Of a DNA stretch of 64,000 nt, positions 35,496-48,890 are shown piece by piece. A program made the position numbers and the translations under genes. Under the pieces are notes generated by a model. It worked only from the letters and a program-made list of their open reading frames with translations, made no database searches and was not told the origin of the DNA. This DNA is from Hyalella azteca. Lineage: Eukaryota > Arthropoda > Malacostraca > Amphipoda > Hyalellidae. Each line of letters begins with the position of its first letter. The first letter of the stretch is position 1. Where the stretch lies: assembly GCF_000764305.2 (NCBI RefSeq), contig NW_025935171.1, positions 1-64,000 of the forward strand, written 5' to 3'.

Positions 35496-36071
35496 ATTCC
35501 TTATCTATTCATTATTTGTTGAACATTAGTTGTGCTTAGCGAGAGATGGTTGTGCTGCAGTATTGATGCTCTGAGTAAAGTTACAGAGCTTTGGATTGAA
35601 TTTAACTACCCTCACACTTCCGTCCGAAAAACATTATGCTGAGCGATACCGTGATTTCTATGAAACTTTAGAATATAGCAAAAACAATTACCCGTCACAA
35701 AAAAATAATGAGAAAGCCTTATTAATTCCGTTTATCGACACTCTACTTTTCCGATCAGCTCTAAGATTGAAACCTTGCTATATTAAAGCGGCGACAGGAA
35801 CATATACAATTATACATCGGCAACACCAGCAGGCACCGGCAATCGTTGCTACTGCAATCTGCCCTACTCATAAACCCTGTGCCGACAATGTTTCGTTCAG
35901 GTCAAGGACATCCCAACACACAAGCTGGGGCTGTAAATTTCTTACCTGCTAGTTGAGTAAATTAAATTTTCATCGTATAATTACCGCTAATGCAATAATT
36001 ACAACTTTGATTTTCCCCTAATAGGGAATATTTACCTTACACTTACCCAGTGTTTATGATTTCCAAATATG
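35496..36071. other. 3' flank of the transporter gene
   Basis: Holds an open frame of 118 codons (35,596-35,952) without recognisable domains; taken as chance or extended 3' UTR. Confidence 0.45.
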
Positions 36072-36074
36072 TTA

Positions 36075-36370
36075 AGGTGCTTTTACATGGGGATAGTATT
36101 AGCTGCGGGTATTCGCAGCAAGCACTTCACACTTCAAAGTTTTAACAATGCCACCAGCTGCTTTATCATTACCTCCTCAAACTCGCCATTACCGTAACGT
36201 TTCATATTCCATCGAGCGCAAACCTCATTCGACGGCTCCTAACACGCACTGACACTTGTGGATTCGAAAATACTGTTTAGCAAATACTTTCTTCGTGTAT
36301 AAGCTTTCAGCTGGCAAAGCTGGAAGTGTGAAGTACTTTCAGCTAATACTATCGCCGTGTATAAGCACCT
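36075..36370. mobile_element. MITE with long inverted ends and TTA target duplication (PIF/Harbinger-like)
   Basis: The left end AGGTGCTTTTACATGGGGAT and the right end ...CGCCGTGTATAAGCACCT are inverted repeats. GATAGTATTAGCTG and its complement sit just inside both ends. TTA flanks at 36,072-36,074 and 36,371-36,373. A 3-bp T-A-rich duplication is typical of PIF/Harbinger. No ORF. Confidence 0.75.
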
Positions 36371-36373
36371 TTA

Positions 36374-37351
36374 GTTAAGATGTATCGGAGCTTGGAATTC
36401 AGTCGATTACTGTGACGAATGAGAATGGATTTAAAGCAAAGCAAAAAATTTATCCATTCTTCTGGGCGTGTGAATTTCCCATGAGTGGGTTTTGCGTTTT
36501 ATGAATTTGGTATTTAGGTCGAAACCGTCACTTCCCCAGCATTCGGGATGTTCCATGGAATGAAATATGGTGAACAAAAGCTGATAGTACATTCAAACGC
36601 TATTGGATACTCTGTTGAGAAGGGAGTGAAAATCCTGGCAAGGGATTGGAAGAAACGTGCTGCAATCCTGAAGAATAAGCGCAATTGGTGATTAATAAGT
36701 TTTCAGTACGCTACGCGGGGAGTAAATATAGAAAAGTATTAACTCCTTGTTAACGCCATAGTAAATAAAACGAGCGCATTGAACTTGAGTGTACAGATAC
36801 ATGAGCAACGTGATCGTAGTACAACTCAACGCGGAAGTAGCCCTGCGAAAATATGAAGACTGCAATCTCACAGAAAACGAAAAAGATTGTATAGAATAAA
36901 ACGAAAAGAGATCGAAAGTTAAAATAAAACTGATCGAAAGCTTGAGAAGGACGACGCAACTCATAAAGTTTTGCAAGTGAGATAAAAATCTGTCAATGAG
37001 GGCATAGCTAAAATAATCTTGTTCGCTTTTTGCACTATGGCATCTAAAATTCAATAATTTTTGCTATAGCTGTCATTAGTGAACCAATAAGATGAGAATA
37101 ATAAGTAGCCTAAGATTGTTACACTGCTAGTCGGCTAATGGGAAGAATGAAAAAGAAATGCGGGAAGTAAAATGAATTTGAAAGTGACAGCAAGCCTAAT
37201 ACACAGCATTTTGAATGAAATTCAACATAAAATTTTCCATATTGATGCCATTTAAAAGGTATAGACTCGAAATGAGAATTGCAACGAAACACAGCTGGTC
37301 ATCGAACGAGTAGTGGTCACTCAAAGAGGGCCGCAGCCACTCTTCTCAGGG
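36374..37351. other. No recognised gene
   Basis: AT-rich. A minus-strand 120-codon ORF at 36,692-37,054 is hydrophobic but resembles nothing I recognise and has no context. Confidence 0.45.
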
Positions 37352-37616
37352 AGTGACCAGCAATGTCGGAGGGCAGGTCGCCACAATGTCGGAGGGCAGG
37401 TCGCCACAATGTCGGAGGGCAGGTCGCTACAATGTCGGAGGACAGGTCGCCACAATGTTGGAGGGCAGGTCGCTACAATGTCGGAGGTCAGGTCGCCACA
37501 ATGTCGGAGGGCAGGTCGCCACAATGTCGGAGGGCAGGTCGCCACAATGTCGAAGCGCAGGTCGCCACAATGTCGGAGGGCAGGTCGCCACAATGTCGGA
37601 GGGCAGGTCGCCACAA
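37352..37616. repeat. Minisatellite, 23-bp unit, about 11 copies
   Basis: Unit GTCGGAGGGCAGGTCGCCACAAT. Open frames of 70-128 codons through it on both strands are by-products of stop-free repeats. Confidence 0.95.
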
Positions 37617-39334
37617 TGAGCTCCGACTTGCAGGAAAACTCAGCCGGGATAAGACCTCCATATGATGCTTCAACGGCGAAGATAAAGATAATTGGATAAA
37701 CAATCAAATCTAGGTATTAATATCAATTTGAATTATGAGATGAAACGCGTGAAAATATTTCAGAGGGATTTACCCTCATGTTATTATATTATAGGGCGCA
37801 AGTTTCGCTATTTCGTTAATCGAGAGATACGTGTGTGAACTAGCATTTGAAAGTTAATTAAATATTAGTAGTGAACACCGTAGACTTAAGGCAGATTTTT
37901 TACCCCGTTCTCTGAATGCATCTCATCTTGCGGACCCTGCTGCTCTAACACGACATATAATACAGCATACTGCTTGAATTTGGGTGCCCACTTTCATTTT
38001 TTTATTAGGTGCTCGAACAAAAATTTCGAGTCTCTCACTCAAACAAAAATTTCGAGCATTCTCCAAATATTTTTAACAAGAGATTGAAATATTCAATTTA
38101 TCAAATACGCAACTCCAGTTTCTCAAAGAATAAAATGTTTCTCAGACATTGATTTCTTAAATTAAACTTTTACCATCTATAGAAGCATCTCAATGACTGG
38201 CATACAAGCGGGAATTCCTGTCTGTTTCTTGACTTTCCTCCCCCCAATGAAGGATCATCTCGATTCTTTGACGGAAAATTTAGTCTTCGGTTCCATTAAT
38301 TGAGTTAGCAAATCTCAAGCTTGAATTATAATTCTGATTATTAACTTTTGTTAACTAATTAATAAAATGTAACTATTGAGACCCGGGCGAGAAACAATCA
38401 AAGAAAACATGCGGCATTAATGAAATATTTCATGTTCAATAAATAGCGAACCAAACTTTCTCTCGTGTAAGGCAAAGATCGCAGTTCTTACAAACAAGGT
38501 TGCCGAGTTTTTTTTTCAGCAAAATTTACCAATTTATCTTTTTCAAATTGAAATGGCTGGTTATAATGAAAGATGGCCTTACACCTAATTCAGTTTTTGT
38601 GTGCTGAGCTACCCTAATATGTAACTTTTTGCCCCGTAAACTGCAAAATTTCTTACATGAGAGTGAGACCATTTTGGCATTTTTTGTGAGCTGATTTGTC
38701 CGTTTTCTATTCACACCTTCTGGCTACTTTGATGGCGCCGCTGTGCAGTCAGGGCGGCTCAGGCATCAAAGAGGAAACTGTGTGACGTGGCTGGACTGGG
38801 GCTATCGAGGACTTAGGCTTGTCCATTGTCTGTATCCATAGAGTTTAGTAAGCGCTGAAAACCAAGGGAAAGCGTCTCGTGCTTTATCTGCGTCCAAAGT
38901 TCACAGGACGTCGATTTAGAGTGTATTTATGCATCATAATCGAAACATTAATTAAATTCCAGAACCTCATTAATCGTTTTCAAGACTCACGAACTTCATA
39001 TCTGGTTTACTGTTCGAGGGTGTGATACAAATGAACGATCCTGCCCTGCATATCTCTCTCGGGAGTCGTATGGGAGATTATAGCATTGAATATTTAATTC
39101 CCGTGAATATTCAACTGCAAGAACCGGAATTGCCGTTTTTTGATAGAAGTTGTTGGCACTAGGAGTGACCGCAGGCGAGTGACACAGGCGCAGCCATGAA
39201 ATTACATTAATATAAGACTATTCAGGTCGGAATAACAAAATTATTCGCACTACCCCTTCAACGTCAAACAACAGATAATAGAGGCTTTTTAATACTATGA
39301 AATAAACGAGCTTTGTTGAAAAAAACTTTGCAGA
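37617..39334. other. No recognised gene
   Basis: AT-rich intergenic sequence; short GC-rich patch at 38,730-38,830. No exon recognised. Confidence 0.5.
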
Positions 39335-39553
39335 TTAGGCCATCGGGTCTCTCGCCGATTCTGAATATCGCAGATTTTTCACAGTTTGTTATAAGTCTCG
39401 AATACGCTGCTCCAACATTCACTGTACTTAACAGCTCGGACACCTTGCCTATTTTAACCAGAAATAAAACAGGAAGCTAGGGTCCAATGCAATCCAACTC
39501 GCTGCTCCAATTTTGATACTTTGAACTGTAACCACTGGGCCACCTCGCCCCAA
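39335..39553 (-). mobile_element. tRNA-derived SINE, apparently dimeric (copy 2)
   Basis: On the minus strand GAGGTGGCCCAGTGGTTACA, then the same CAAAATTGGAGCAG body as at 24,960-25,160, then a second head (GTGTCCGAGCTGTTAAGT, with TATTCGAGAC). More diverged at the B box than copy 1. Confidence 0.65.
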
Positions 39554-42351
39554 GTGTATGCTGAAAACATTTAAAATGGTGCGGAAATGCGTTAGGGCTT
39601 TTTAATTAAAGATGGCAAACATTTATGATGAAGAACGAAGTGGGAAACCTCCATGCAGTCATTATCGATGATCTGGTTACGAAAGTACAGAGTAAAATGA
39701 AAGATAACAGACGATTCACGGTTTCCTTCTTTGCTGAAAGTTTCCTGCTGCCTCAAGAAGTGTTCTTTATGAAATTTTCTTATCAGGTTGTTTATTCAGG
39801 CGGCAAGCTTCTTTGACGATGACATAGAAACTCTGGTCCCGAGAATGATAAGTGCCTCAATATTAGTGGGAATTATGTTGAAATACTAAAGTATGTGCTT
39901 TCAAGTGAATCAATTATTTTCGAAATAAATTTGTTATTTTTTGACATCAAAGTTATATTTACTTTAATAATACGTTTTGTATTCGCGGTGCCAGACTTAC
40001 AACACGCAAACTTTGACGCATAATTTTAAGATAGGTGTCGTTCCTGTATGTGACTTTGCCTATATCGATATACCGAGAGATAAGACCTTAAAAAATAATA
40101 TGCTAAATAACATTGTCTAAATTTCATGTACAAAATTAATAACAAACATTTATGGGACTATGAACAACAAAATAACAATTTTGTACAGGATGTCCTTTAG
40201 TTTGAGAAATAAAAACTCGCATAATCTATTCAAGAATAGATTTTTGCCAGATTCTGATGTTCGTGATTCTAATGTTCCCCAAACTTCATAAATGGCAGCG
40301 CTCTGGCTACACAGCGCCTCACAATCTCTCAACGTTCACATTACATTATTTCTAAAGTAAAATGATAGAAAATTACTATGAGAAACAAAGTTGGTTTACA
40401 AGTTGTATTGCCTTATTATTATTGTTGCTTCATTATGTTACATTAAGGTTCTTGCACGTTACATCTCTTGCCGCGCTCATACAAGAAGCGACTAAGTCTG
40501 TTGACAGAGGCTGAACACCGAGGTGGGGTGACCACTCATGACATCTCTTAGCAAATAAATTCTTCTGATGAATGAGTTTTAATGAACACTTGCTTTGCTC
40601 CTAAGTCGTTAACGTTTTGTACCTGACATTTGTTCGTATAAATTCAGGCAGATAAAATGGAAAGTAGTTGACGTCCTTAGCACGCTCTCTGTTGCGATAT
40701 AGTTTCAAATTTTCTTATCATCAGGGTGAACTAAAATGTTCTGAAAATAATTCATTAATTCCAATAGTATTTTCAACATTATCCTTATATTTCATTCAAT
40801 TGCCATAAATCCAGTTCAAAAAACGCCTCGACAATATATTTTAGTTTTTCCCCCTCCTCATTTCAATTGTTTCATCAACAATCCCCTTTCGTATAGTGGA
40901 AGCCATGAAATGCATGCTAGAGGCCACCACTGTCTAAACCCACACTCCACATTACTGTCTGTGCGCAAGTAACGATACAGGCAAATGTTGCCTATGATAT
41001 TAAGTGATATTCAATAGCGCCGCAGGTCTTCAGCCTTAAATACATGTAACCTTTAAATAGCTTAAGCAATAAGCTTGCTTGCTCATAAGCAGTAAGTTCT
41101 TCATCCGGCCTCAAATTGGTATCAGCTGTATTTGGTCCGTTCCGATCAAATATCCGGATTCTATCCGTTCCTATAAAATAGTTTATTTTTTTCCGTTCCA
41201 ATTCAGTAGCCAGATTCTATCCTTTTCTATAAAATTTTCGGATTTTACCCCAATATTGTTGGTATCTCTGGCAACGAGAAGGTACAAGTAATTCACATTG
41301 CTCTCAACTAAATTTCTACAGATCCTCCGATTTTCTCCTACTTGCATACATTCATGAACATTTTACATGATCTTTCGTGTCTTTTTAGTAAACTCAAAAC
41401 AAACGTGAAAATTAATAATAAAATTGTTTTAATTTAAATGAATAAAAATAGAGACGAATTAAAAATATCACTAATTTATTTTCATGTACATAATTTCAAT
41501 GAAACGACCCAAATTTACTATTAATTTTCATACATGGTCGTTTGTACAGCAGGGGTTCGCTCGAGCTCCTCTTTGCTCAATGACAATGGAGAAAAAATAT
41601 AACTCAGTACTCAATGCAGTGAGTGACAGAGAGCGCATTTTCTCTTCGACGAAAACGTGAAATCACGGGCGGACAGACAGACGGACGGACAGACAGACGG
41701 ACGGAAAGACAGACATGACGAGCACAATAGTGCATTTTTCCATAAATGAGGAAATGCGCTAAAAATTGCACGTGTCGGCGACGTATAAATCCACTATAAT
41801 GCTGCTCGTTGCTCTCATCCGAAATATATTATGGGTTTACGGACACGTGTTTGCAATGCACATACTTCAATACATAACTTATTGTTAATTTTATCTAAAT
41901 CATAATAAAAATCATTGGATTCTGCCTCGCTGGATCGCCCTGTTATTTATCACACAAAACCTCGCGAGTAGCGCCTGGTGAACGCGTTTCAATAAGAATT
42001 GTAATTAAGAGATGTGGTTGAATGAAATTATTAATTTTTTTTATGCCAGGCAGTGCCTAGTTAGTTAACCCGTTAGTTGACGTTCGTTCAGAATATTCAT
42101 ACGTTTCCGGGAGACCGATCTCAGACCTGAGAGACCGTCGCAGTGCATCTGCTGTGTTGCCACAACAAATTATAATGATAGCACTCAGAGAAATGATGGA
42201 AGTATTCCAAATAGCGACGCAGTTCAGTTCTCGCCATTGTGTGGCTCATCCTGACTCACTTTGGCCCAGCAAATGTGCTTATCAATGTTACGTCCGCTCC
42301 CTGCTTGCATAAGAATGGTTTTTATGCTACCATGCATTTGTCTCATACTCA
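39554..42351. other. No recognised gene
   Basis: AT-rich sequence with a GGAC/AGAC microsatellite at about 41,668-41,712. No convincing exon. Confidence 0.5.
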
Positions 42352-45165
42352 TAGAATAGAATAGAATAGAATAGAATAGAAGTGTCGGCACTGAAGAAAT
42401 AGGCCCATGGCCTGTTGCCGATCCTTGAATTTTTCGTGACTTGATTCACAAAGGATCCGGCCTTTGGGACCGGATCTTTCCATAGCTGAAGATTGATTGA
42501 GATAGCTGCTGGACTTATTGCCTGGTCCGTAATTTGCTAGGCATTTTAAGACTGAACATATGCTCCTGCATAGCTTCGTCTGGACTTATTGCCTGGGCCG
42601 TAATTTGCTAGGCATTTTAAGACTGAACATATGCTCCTGCATAGCTTCGTCTAGTCTGTTCTTGAAGGCGTTCATACTCGGAGCGTCAACGATGCTGTTC
42701 AGGGAGGGAGGGAGGGAGGCTGTTCCACATGTCGGTGACTCGAAGCGAGAAGAAATTTTGTCGCATGGATGTGTTACAACGCAGTTTTTTAGTTTATAGC
42801 CGTGGCCCCTGGTGTTGGTTCTTTTTCAAATTCTAGTAATCCTTCTGGGACCTTGTATAAGCCAGGAGTATACTTGTATGCTTCAATGAGTTCCCCACGC
42901 AGACGTCGATAACTGAAGCTTGCAAGCTTCATAATCTTTAATATTTCCTCATATTACTTGCCTTTCAAGCCCGTAATTATCCTTGTTGCACTTATTTGAA
43001 CACTCTCTATTAAATTTTTGTCCTTTTCAAGTTTCGGTGACCACACGACGTTTCCAAACTCTAGGTTCGGACGCACGACAGCAACAAACAACTGCTTCAT
43101 CGCTTCTGCATCTAGGAACGCGAAAGAGCGTCTGATCAGTCAAAGTCGTTTGTTGGCTTTATTAACTTGACCTTCAATGTGCTTAGAAAATTTCAACCCA
43201 TTGTCGATATTAACTCCTAAATCTTTTTCCATTGTCGGCTTCGACATCATCACTCTGTCGTTGCAACCGTGTCTTCTCATACTGTAATCTTGCTGTTCAT
43301 TATTCTTGTCAAGGTGGATTACTTTACATTTGTCAGCGTTAAAACGCAGCTGCCACTTATCAGCCCAGTCAACCAGCCTGTCAAGATCACCTTGTAACTG
43401 TACTTTTAGCGACGTATTCTTCACTGTATTATAAATTTTTGTGTCGTCAGCATACATCGAGCACACGCTAGGCACAGCTTCTGGCAGATCGTTTATAAAC
43501 GCAACGAATAAAACAGACCCGAGAACGCTTCCTTGTGGCACGCAGCTGCGCACTGGAGCCCAGTCTGATACGGACCCATTAATACTGACACGTTGGCGTC
43601 CCCCTACTAGAAAATCTCTGATCCATTTGAGTGCATTGCTGTCAATTCCCAAAGACTGCAATTTCCGCAACAGCCGCTCATGTGGGACACTGTCAAATGC
43701 CTTGTCAAAATCGAGGTACACTGCATCTACTGGCTCCCTTTCGTCCAGCAGGCGGGTCCATTCAATAAAGCCATGTTGACAGTCTGATAGGAGATTATTA
43801 GCAGTCAAATGATCTATCAATCGATCCCTCACGACAGATTCCATTACCTTGCAAACGACACTTGTCAAACTGACAGGGCGATAGTTGTGTGGGCAGCTTT
43901 TGTTACCTTTTTTGAATAATGGTGTCACTTGAGCTTCTTTCCAGTCAGCCGGCAAAATCCCTTCGTTCAAAGTTTTTCGAAAAAAATTACGTCAAAGGGC
44001 TAGGCTAGGACAGTTGCTAACTCTGAGTAATCTGGGGTGGAAGCCGTCTGGTCCGCATGACTTGTTTGGATTTACAGCGATAAGGCGCTTGAGAACCTCT
44101 TCTTCTTGTATTTCAAAACTTGTTAATTCAGAGCCGGCTGGGCGCTCTTCAATAGCTGGAATACTGTCCAAGTCCTCTTTAGTGAATACGGTACTGAAAA
44201 ACTGATTAAGAACGTTAGCCTTGCCCTCACCAGAGGATATCTTTCGTTGATCTACTTTCAAATCAGAAATACCGTCCTTCATCTTGCACTTCGAGCTAGC
44301 GTACAAAAAGAAGGCTTTCGGGTTCTTTTTTGCATCTTTAGCAATATTTTTTTCAAGGGTTTTTACTGCGGTGCGACAGCTTTCTTTAGCTTGATTTCGA
44401 GCTCTTGCGTATAGGTTATAGTCAGCATCGCTACGAGTCTGGAAATAACGCTGGTAGGCTTCCTTCTTTGTTTTCAGCTTAGCTAAAACTGTACTGTTCA
44501 TCCGCTGTGTTTTTTTTGCTCCACCAAGCTTAATCTTAGGTACACACGCATCAACTACAGACATAACCGTGTCCTTGAGAAATGACCATGACTCAGCCAC
44601 ATTCATGTCCTTAATACAGTTCGAAATATTCACTGCTTCACGGAATTTATCATAGTCGCCTTTCGCAAAATTCAAACGCTCACGCTTTCGAGGCGTCTTC
44701 TCTCTACAGCACTTTAGACTGAAAAACAAAGATTGGTGATGGCTTTTGCCCAATGGAGCCTCGTGCCCTCGTGACGAAGCTCATCTAACATTGATTCATC
44801 ACTAGTAAACACCAGGTCTAGAATATTGGGAGTCTGTTTACTTCTATAATGGGTTGGCTTAGTAACGTACTGGACTAGGAAGGTCTCTCACAGACTCCAT
44901 GAACAAGGATGCTGGGTGATTCTCATCCCTTGGAGAGGATCCATCTGTCCAGTCTAGCTCTGGATGATTAAAATCACCAACGATCAACGTGTGTGACCTA
45001 CGGAAAACCATGCTCGGTAAAAGACAATTTAGTACTTTATCGTTATCAGAGGAACTGTTTGGTGATCTATACACGACCCCTATGAGGAGGCTATATTTGA
45101 ACTCATAATGAATTTTGTCCCAAAGCATTTCGAGGTCAGTTTGTAAACCTGTTACACTGAGATGA
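42352..45165 (-). mobile_element. CR1/Jockey-like LINE, 5'-truncated and decayed
   Basis: Read on the minus strand: end of an EEP endonuclease (GVVYRSPNSS, VGDFNHPELDW, near 45,070-44,940), a linker (44,753-43,992, with NPNKSCGPDGFHPRLL), and a reverse transcriptase (43,970-43,140, with NYRPVSLTSVVCKVME, VYLDFDKAFDSVPH, VPQGSVLG, MYADDT). C-terminal thumb-like sequence runs on in broken frames to about 42,700. The 3' end has a (TTCTA)n tail at 42,352-42,382. Frameshifts separate the blocks. A deletion removes about 12 residues after QHGF, and the usual G before VPQGS is C. A 76-bp tandem duplication lies at about 42,508-42,660. Not active. Confidence 0.9.
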
Positions 45166-46325
45166 TGAAAGGTTTAGATGCAACCCGTGCTAACCTCATA
45201 AGCTAGGTTAACATGCAAGACTGGCTAAGACAACTTGCTGGCAGGGTTAACCAGCTCCATCGCTTTATTTACTCGCTTAATATATAAGCGTTTGAGTTTT
45301 GAAGCGTAAAAGGTGTAGAAGAGCGAACCGGAGTGCAGCACTGCACCATTAAATACAGGCTTAATTACGATCATTCTTGTTTCAGATCGAATCATTGCAT
45401 TCGTGTTGTAGTCATCATGTTGGGAGGATTGTTGAACGTTGGGCGGTTCCGGCAGTGTCACACAGGTTTTGCAGGTAAGGTGAAGACATTTAAACTTTCT
45501 TAATTGCCTCATTTTTCAAATAATCTATCCTGGGATGGCCTTACAATGTTTTAAAATTTCAAGCATGAACATCGTATATACGTTTTCCGTACTTTCATCC
45601 CTCAATTAAAAAAATCCTAGGATATTTATAGGGAGATGTGTTTTCAGAAGATTTTCAGGACTTGCGATGTGTGTTTCAACGTCACCGTCTGACATGGATG
45701 CAGTTCCTAGTTTAAATTAGGGCTGGGATCGGCGTATGTTACAGCAACACAGCACGGCACGCCACTCAAGCAGCGTAATTGAAGCCCCGAATATTATTTT
45801 AAAGACCTTTATAGAGATTAGCAGCATGATTTTTAAAACAATATATCGACGGGCCCGCAAGCAGACATTCCGGCCTTATATCATCTTGATTGACTGCTTT
45901 ATTTGCTTTGTTTTGAATCTGCTCAGGTTAAACCCTGTGCCAAATTATAACTGAAATTCTCGCATGGAATAAATTTGATTTGTAACGCCAATTCATGACA
46001 TGATCGTGCGGAAGGTGTAGTTTTAAGTGGGTTTTTATTAACACGTAACATGCACAAGTATAATAAAAATTCCATGAGCTGATATTGTGGATATTTGTTT
46101 CACCTTAATATTCTCTCAGTTGGCACACTAGCATCTTTCGTTTTACGTGAGATCTAGTTTCATCAACGACGACAAACCAAACATCATCTGAAGCCAACAG
46201 CACAATTGGACTAGAGATATTTTAGTACAGCTGCATATGTTGTTCTTTCTAAGATTCTCTTTAATTTTTTCAGCCTCCATGAGCGGTTTTGGAGTTGGCA
46301 TTGTGCTCGGGCTTAGCTCTCCTGC

Positions 46326-46653
46326 AAGGGGGTAAGCGTGGAGGTTTAGCCTCCAGAAGAACGGACAGGCTGGAGAGGTAGCAATGTGGCGCAGGGCGTT
46401 CTTTATCGAAAGTGGGGAAGGAGCTAGGCTGCATGGAATAGAAATATTTTGGGGTTTAGCGTGTGGGTTACGACCATTGTATTTGCGGCCTGCAGCTCAT
46501 TGGCTCGCTGGTTTACATCCATTAAGGGGTTTGGTCCCTGTGACTTTCAGCAAGTTATCATGTTGGCTAATTTGCTCTGCAGCATGCTTGCGCACGGGAA
46601 GAAGTATGAAAATTATGCTGGTATTGGGCAAGGCTGGGCTATTTCAGTCGTCC
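46326..46653 (+). mobile_element. 328-bp intron-like insertion in exon 2 of the transporter copy
   Basis: CTCTCCTGC (9 bp) flanks the insert on both sides (46,317-46,325 and 46,654-46,662) and is single in the intact gene. The insert carries a donor (GGGG|GTAAGC, intron start 46,332) and an acceptor (CTATTTCAG, intron end 46,647). Removing the 316-bp intron leaves 21 extra bases, which keeps the original frame (seven added codons). Unspliced, it meets a stop at once. The right part (GGGAAGAAGTATGAA, then GGGCAAGGCTGGGC) weakly resembles the right end of the repeats at 1 and 29,441. No ORF or clear inverted ends. Confidence 0.8.
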
Positions 46654-47265
46654 CTCTCCTGCGACGTTCCAGCTACGCGCCCAGCAACAGGAAGTCCTCA
46701 ACAATTCAGCTCAGTTAAACAACAACATCATGGCATCCCAAGATGTGATCGTGATGACTTCAGCAGAAATTTTTTTGTTCAGTGCCGTGTATTCCTGCTG
46801 TGCATTAGTGGGAGGTCTCCTGAGCAGCGCTCTTATGAACAGGCTGGGCAGACGCGCTACGTTGATGGTCTCCGTCTTACCGTGTCCCTGGTTGAGAGAT
46901 GATCATATATGTTGTGTCAAAATCATGGTAATAATGATATTAAAAATAAAACTAAATAAAATTATAATCATGTTAATAATTAATCAATAGATTCTTTGCT
47001 TGAGTTCCAGGTCTGAGCGAGCAGGATATTGACAGGAGTGTTGCATGTGTTTTCTGTGTTGCAGGACTGAGCTGTAACTATGGAGTGCTCCTCACTAGCA
47101 GGATACTGACAGGAGTGTTAATAGGAGTGAGTGGAGCTTCGGGCAACGCCTTCCTGGGAGAAATTGCTTCAAGTGCCATCCGTGGGATACGAGGTCAGCC
47201 ATTAAATGTTGTTTAGAATTGTTACTTTAATACACGGATTTCAACATTGTAATCAAATATTTCTA

Positions 47266-48890
47266 CAAATATGCCCAGTCAAAGGCCAAAATCAGAGCAT
47301 CAGTGGGGCATTTGAAAAATAGCGATGTCCTTACTCCTTATTGGAGACGACCAGGGCATGTGCGAACTGCTAGGAGCGCAGTTTGAGAAAGTATTCAGCA
47401 AACCCCGATACTCAAGACAGGAGAACAGAATTGGAGTCATTCAAGACTTACCAGAGGTCGGACGCTGATGAACATTGAGTTCGAATCACCGGATCTAGAT
47501 TCTAGAGAGGAGTTTCCAATAATTATCGACTTATTCGGCTCCCGGGCCGGATGGGGTCCCTGCTGTGTTACTGAAAAAATGTGTCGGTGCACTGAAGGTC
47601 ACTTTGACTTTACTCTGGAGCACTTCATTGAGAGAAGGAAACGTTCCTAGTTACCTAAAATTAGGGCTAATAACCCCAATCTACAAAGGAGGTGCGAGAG
47701 ATAAACCCCAAAATTACAGGCTGGTTGCATCATCATCACACGTAATCAAAATATTTGAGAAGGTTGCTGCCAGAAAGTTGGTGCAGTACATGGAGGAGGC
47801 TGACCTTTTCAATAGAAGGAAACACGGTTTTCGACAAATCGCTCCTGTTTGTCTCAGTTACTGGAACATCACCACCGAATCCTAGCCATGCTGGAGGAGG
47901 GGGCCGGGGTGGACGTGGTGTATTTGGACTTCGCGAAAGCGTTTGACGAAGTTAACCATGGAGTGCTCTTCAGAAAATTAAGACTACTGGAGGTCGGAGG
48001 TGAATTGCTGGCATGGATCCACAGCTTCCTAACAGAAAGATTACAAGCTAATGTTGTTGGAGGCTCGAGATCGAGCGAGGCTAGGGTCAAGAGTGGAGTA
48101 CCACAGGGAACGGTACTCGGCCCAATCCTCTTCCTCATTCACTTCGCCGACATAGATGTGGCAGTGAACCACGCCACTGCATCGTCATTCGCGGACGACA
48201 CCAGGATACTAATGACCATAACGGACAGGGCGGATTGTGAGAGGTTGCAAGAAGACCTCTCTGCAATATATGACTGGGCCCTAGTGAATAACATGCAGCT
48301 CAACGGGATCACGTTTGAGGCTCTGAGGTACAGAAGAATCGAAAAAGCTGGAATGGAGCACCGCTACCTGGCACTTGACAACTCGGAAATCGAAGAGAAG
48401 AGACTCGTTTGCAATCTAGGAGTGTTGATGAACAATCCGGTCAATTCTTGTCGGCAATAACCGCAAGAGGTAGGCGACAGATGGGGTGGACCTGGCGGAC
48501 GTCCAGAACGAGAGAAGCGGAACCGATGATCACACTCGTCAAAGCTCTTGCAAAACCACGTAACAGATCTGCGGTCAGATTTCAATCCCTGCGGGAAGGA
48601 TCCCTTTCCGTAACCGAGCCTATGTTGTTTAACGTCCTACCAAATGATCTAAGAGAAGGGGAGTTCACCCTGGAGACCTTCAAGAGATGATTGGACGTGT
48701 TCCTGGGCACAATCCCTGATCGGCTGCCCCTGCACCACTACCGACGGCGTGAAGCAGGCAACAGCATCGTGCATCGGCTGATCCACATGAGGGCGGATGA
48801 GCGATAATCAGAGGCGGCAATCCTTCGTGTCCTGGGACTGCTACGTCCGAAACAGAAATTGAGAAATCAATTTACACTCTATAAAAAAGG
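47266..48890 (+). mobile_element. LINE reverse transcriptase fragment, decayed (CR1/Crack-like)
   Basis: Broken frames give LLKKCVGALKV, LGLITPIYKGGARDKPQNYR, VDVVYLDFAKAFDEVNHG, KSGVPQGTVLGPILFL and SSFADDTRI, then the C-terminal SLREGSLSV, PMLFNVLPNDLREG and FLGTIPDRLP. It lacks the 5' half. Frameshifts occur near 47,560 and 47,850, and a deletion near 48,420-48,550 removes the region between VCNLGVLM and the C-terminal domain. It is a different lineage from the minus-strand LINE at 42.4-45.2 kb. It sits between exons 3 and 4 of the transporter copy. Confidence 0.88.

Noticed and set aside
37313..37707. Several 70-128-codon ORFs on both strands
   Set aside because: 23-bp minisatellite with stop-free units.
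46384..46902. 172-codon ORF
   Set aside because: Runs through the intron-like insert and then the wrong frame of exon 2; the transporter frame explains the second half.
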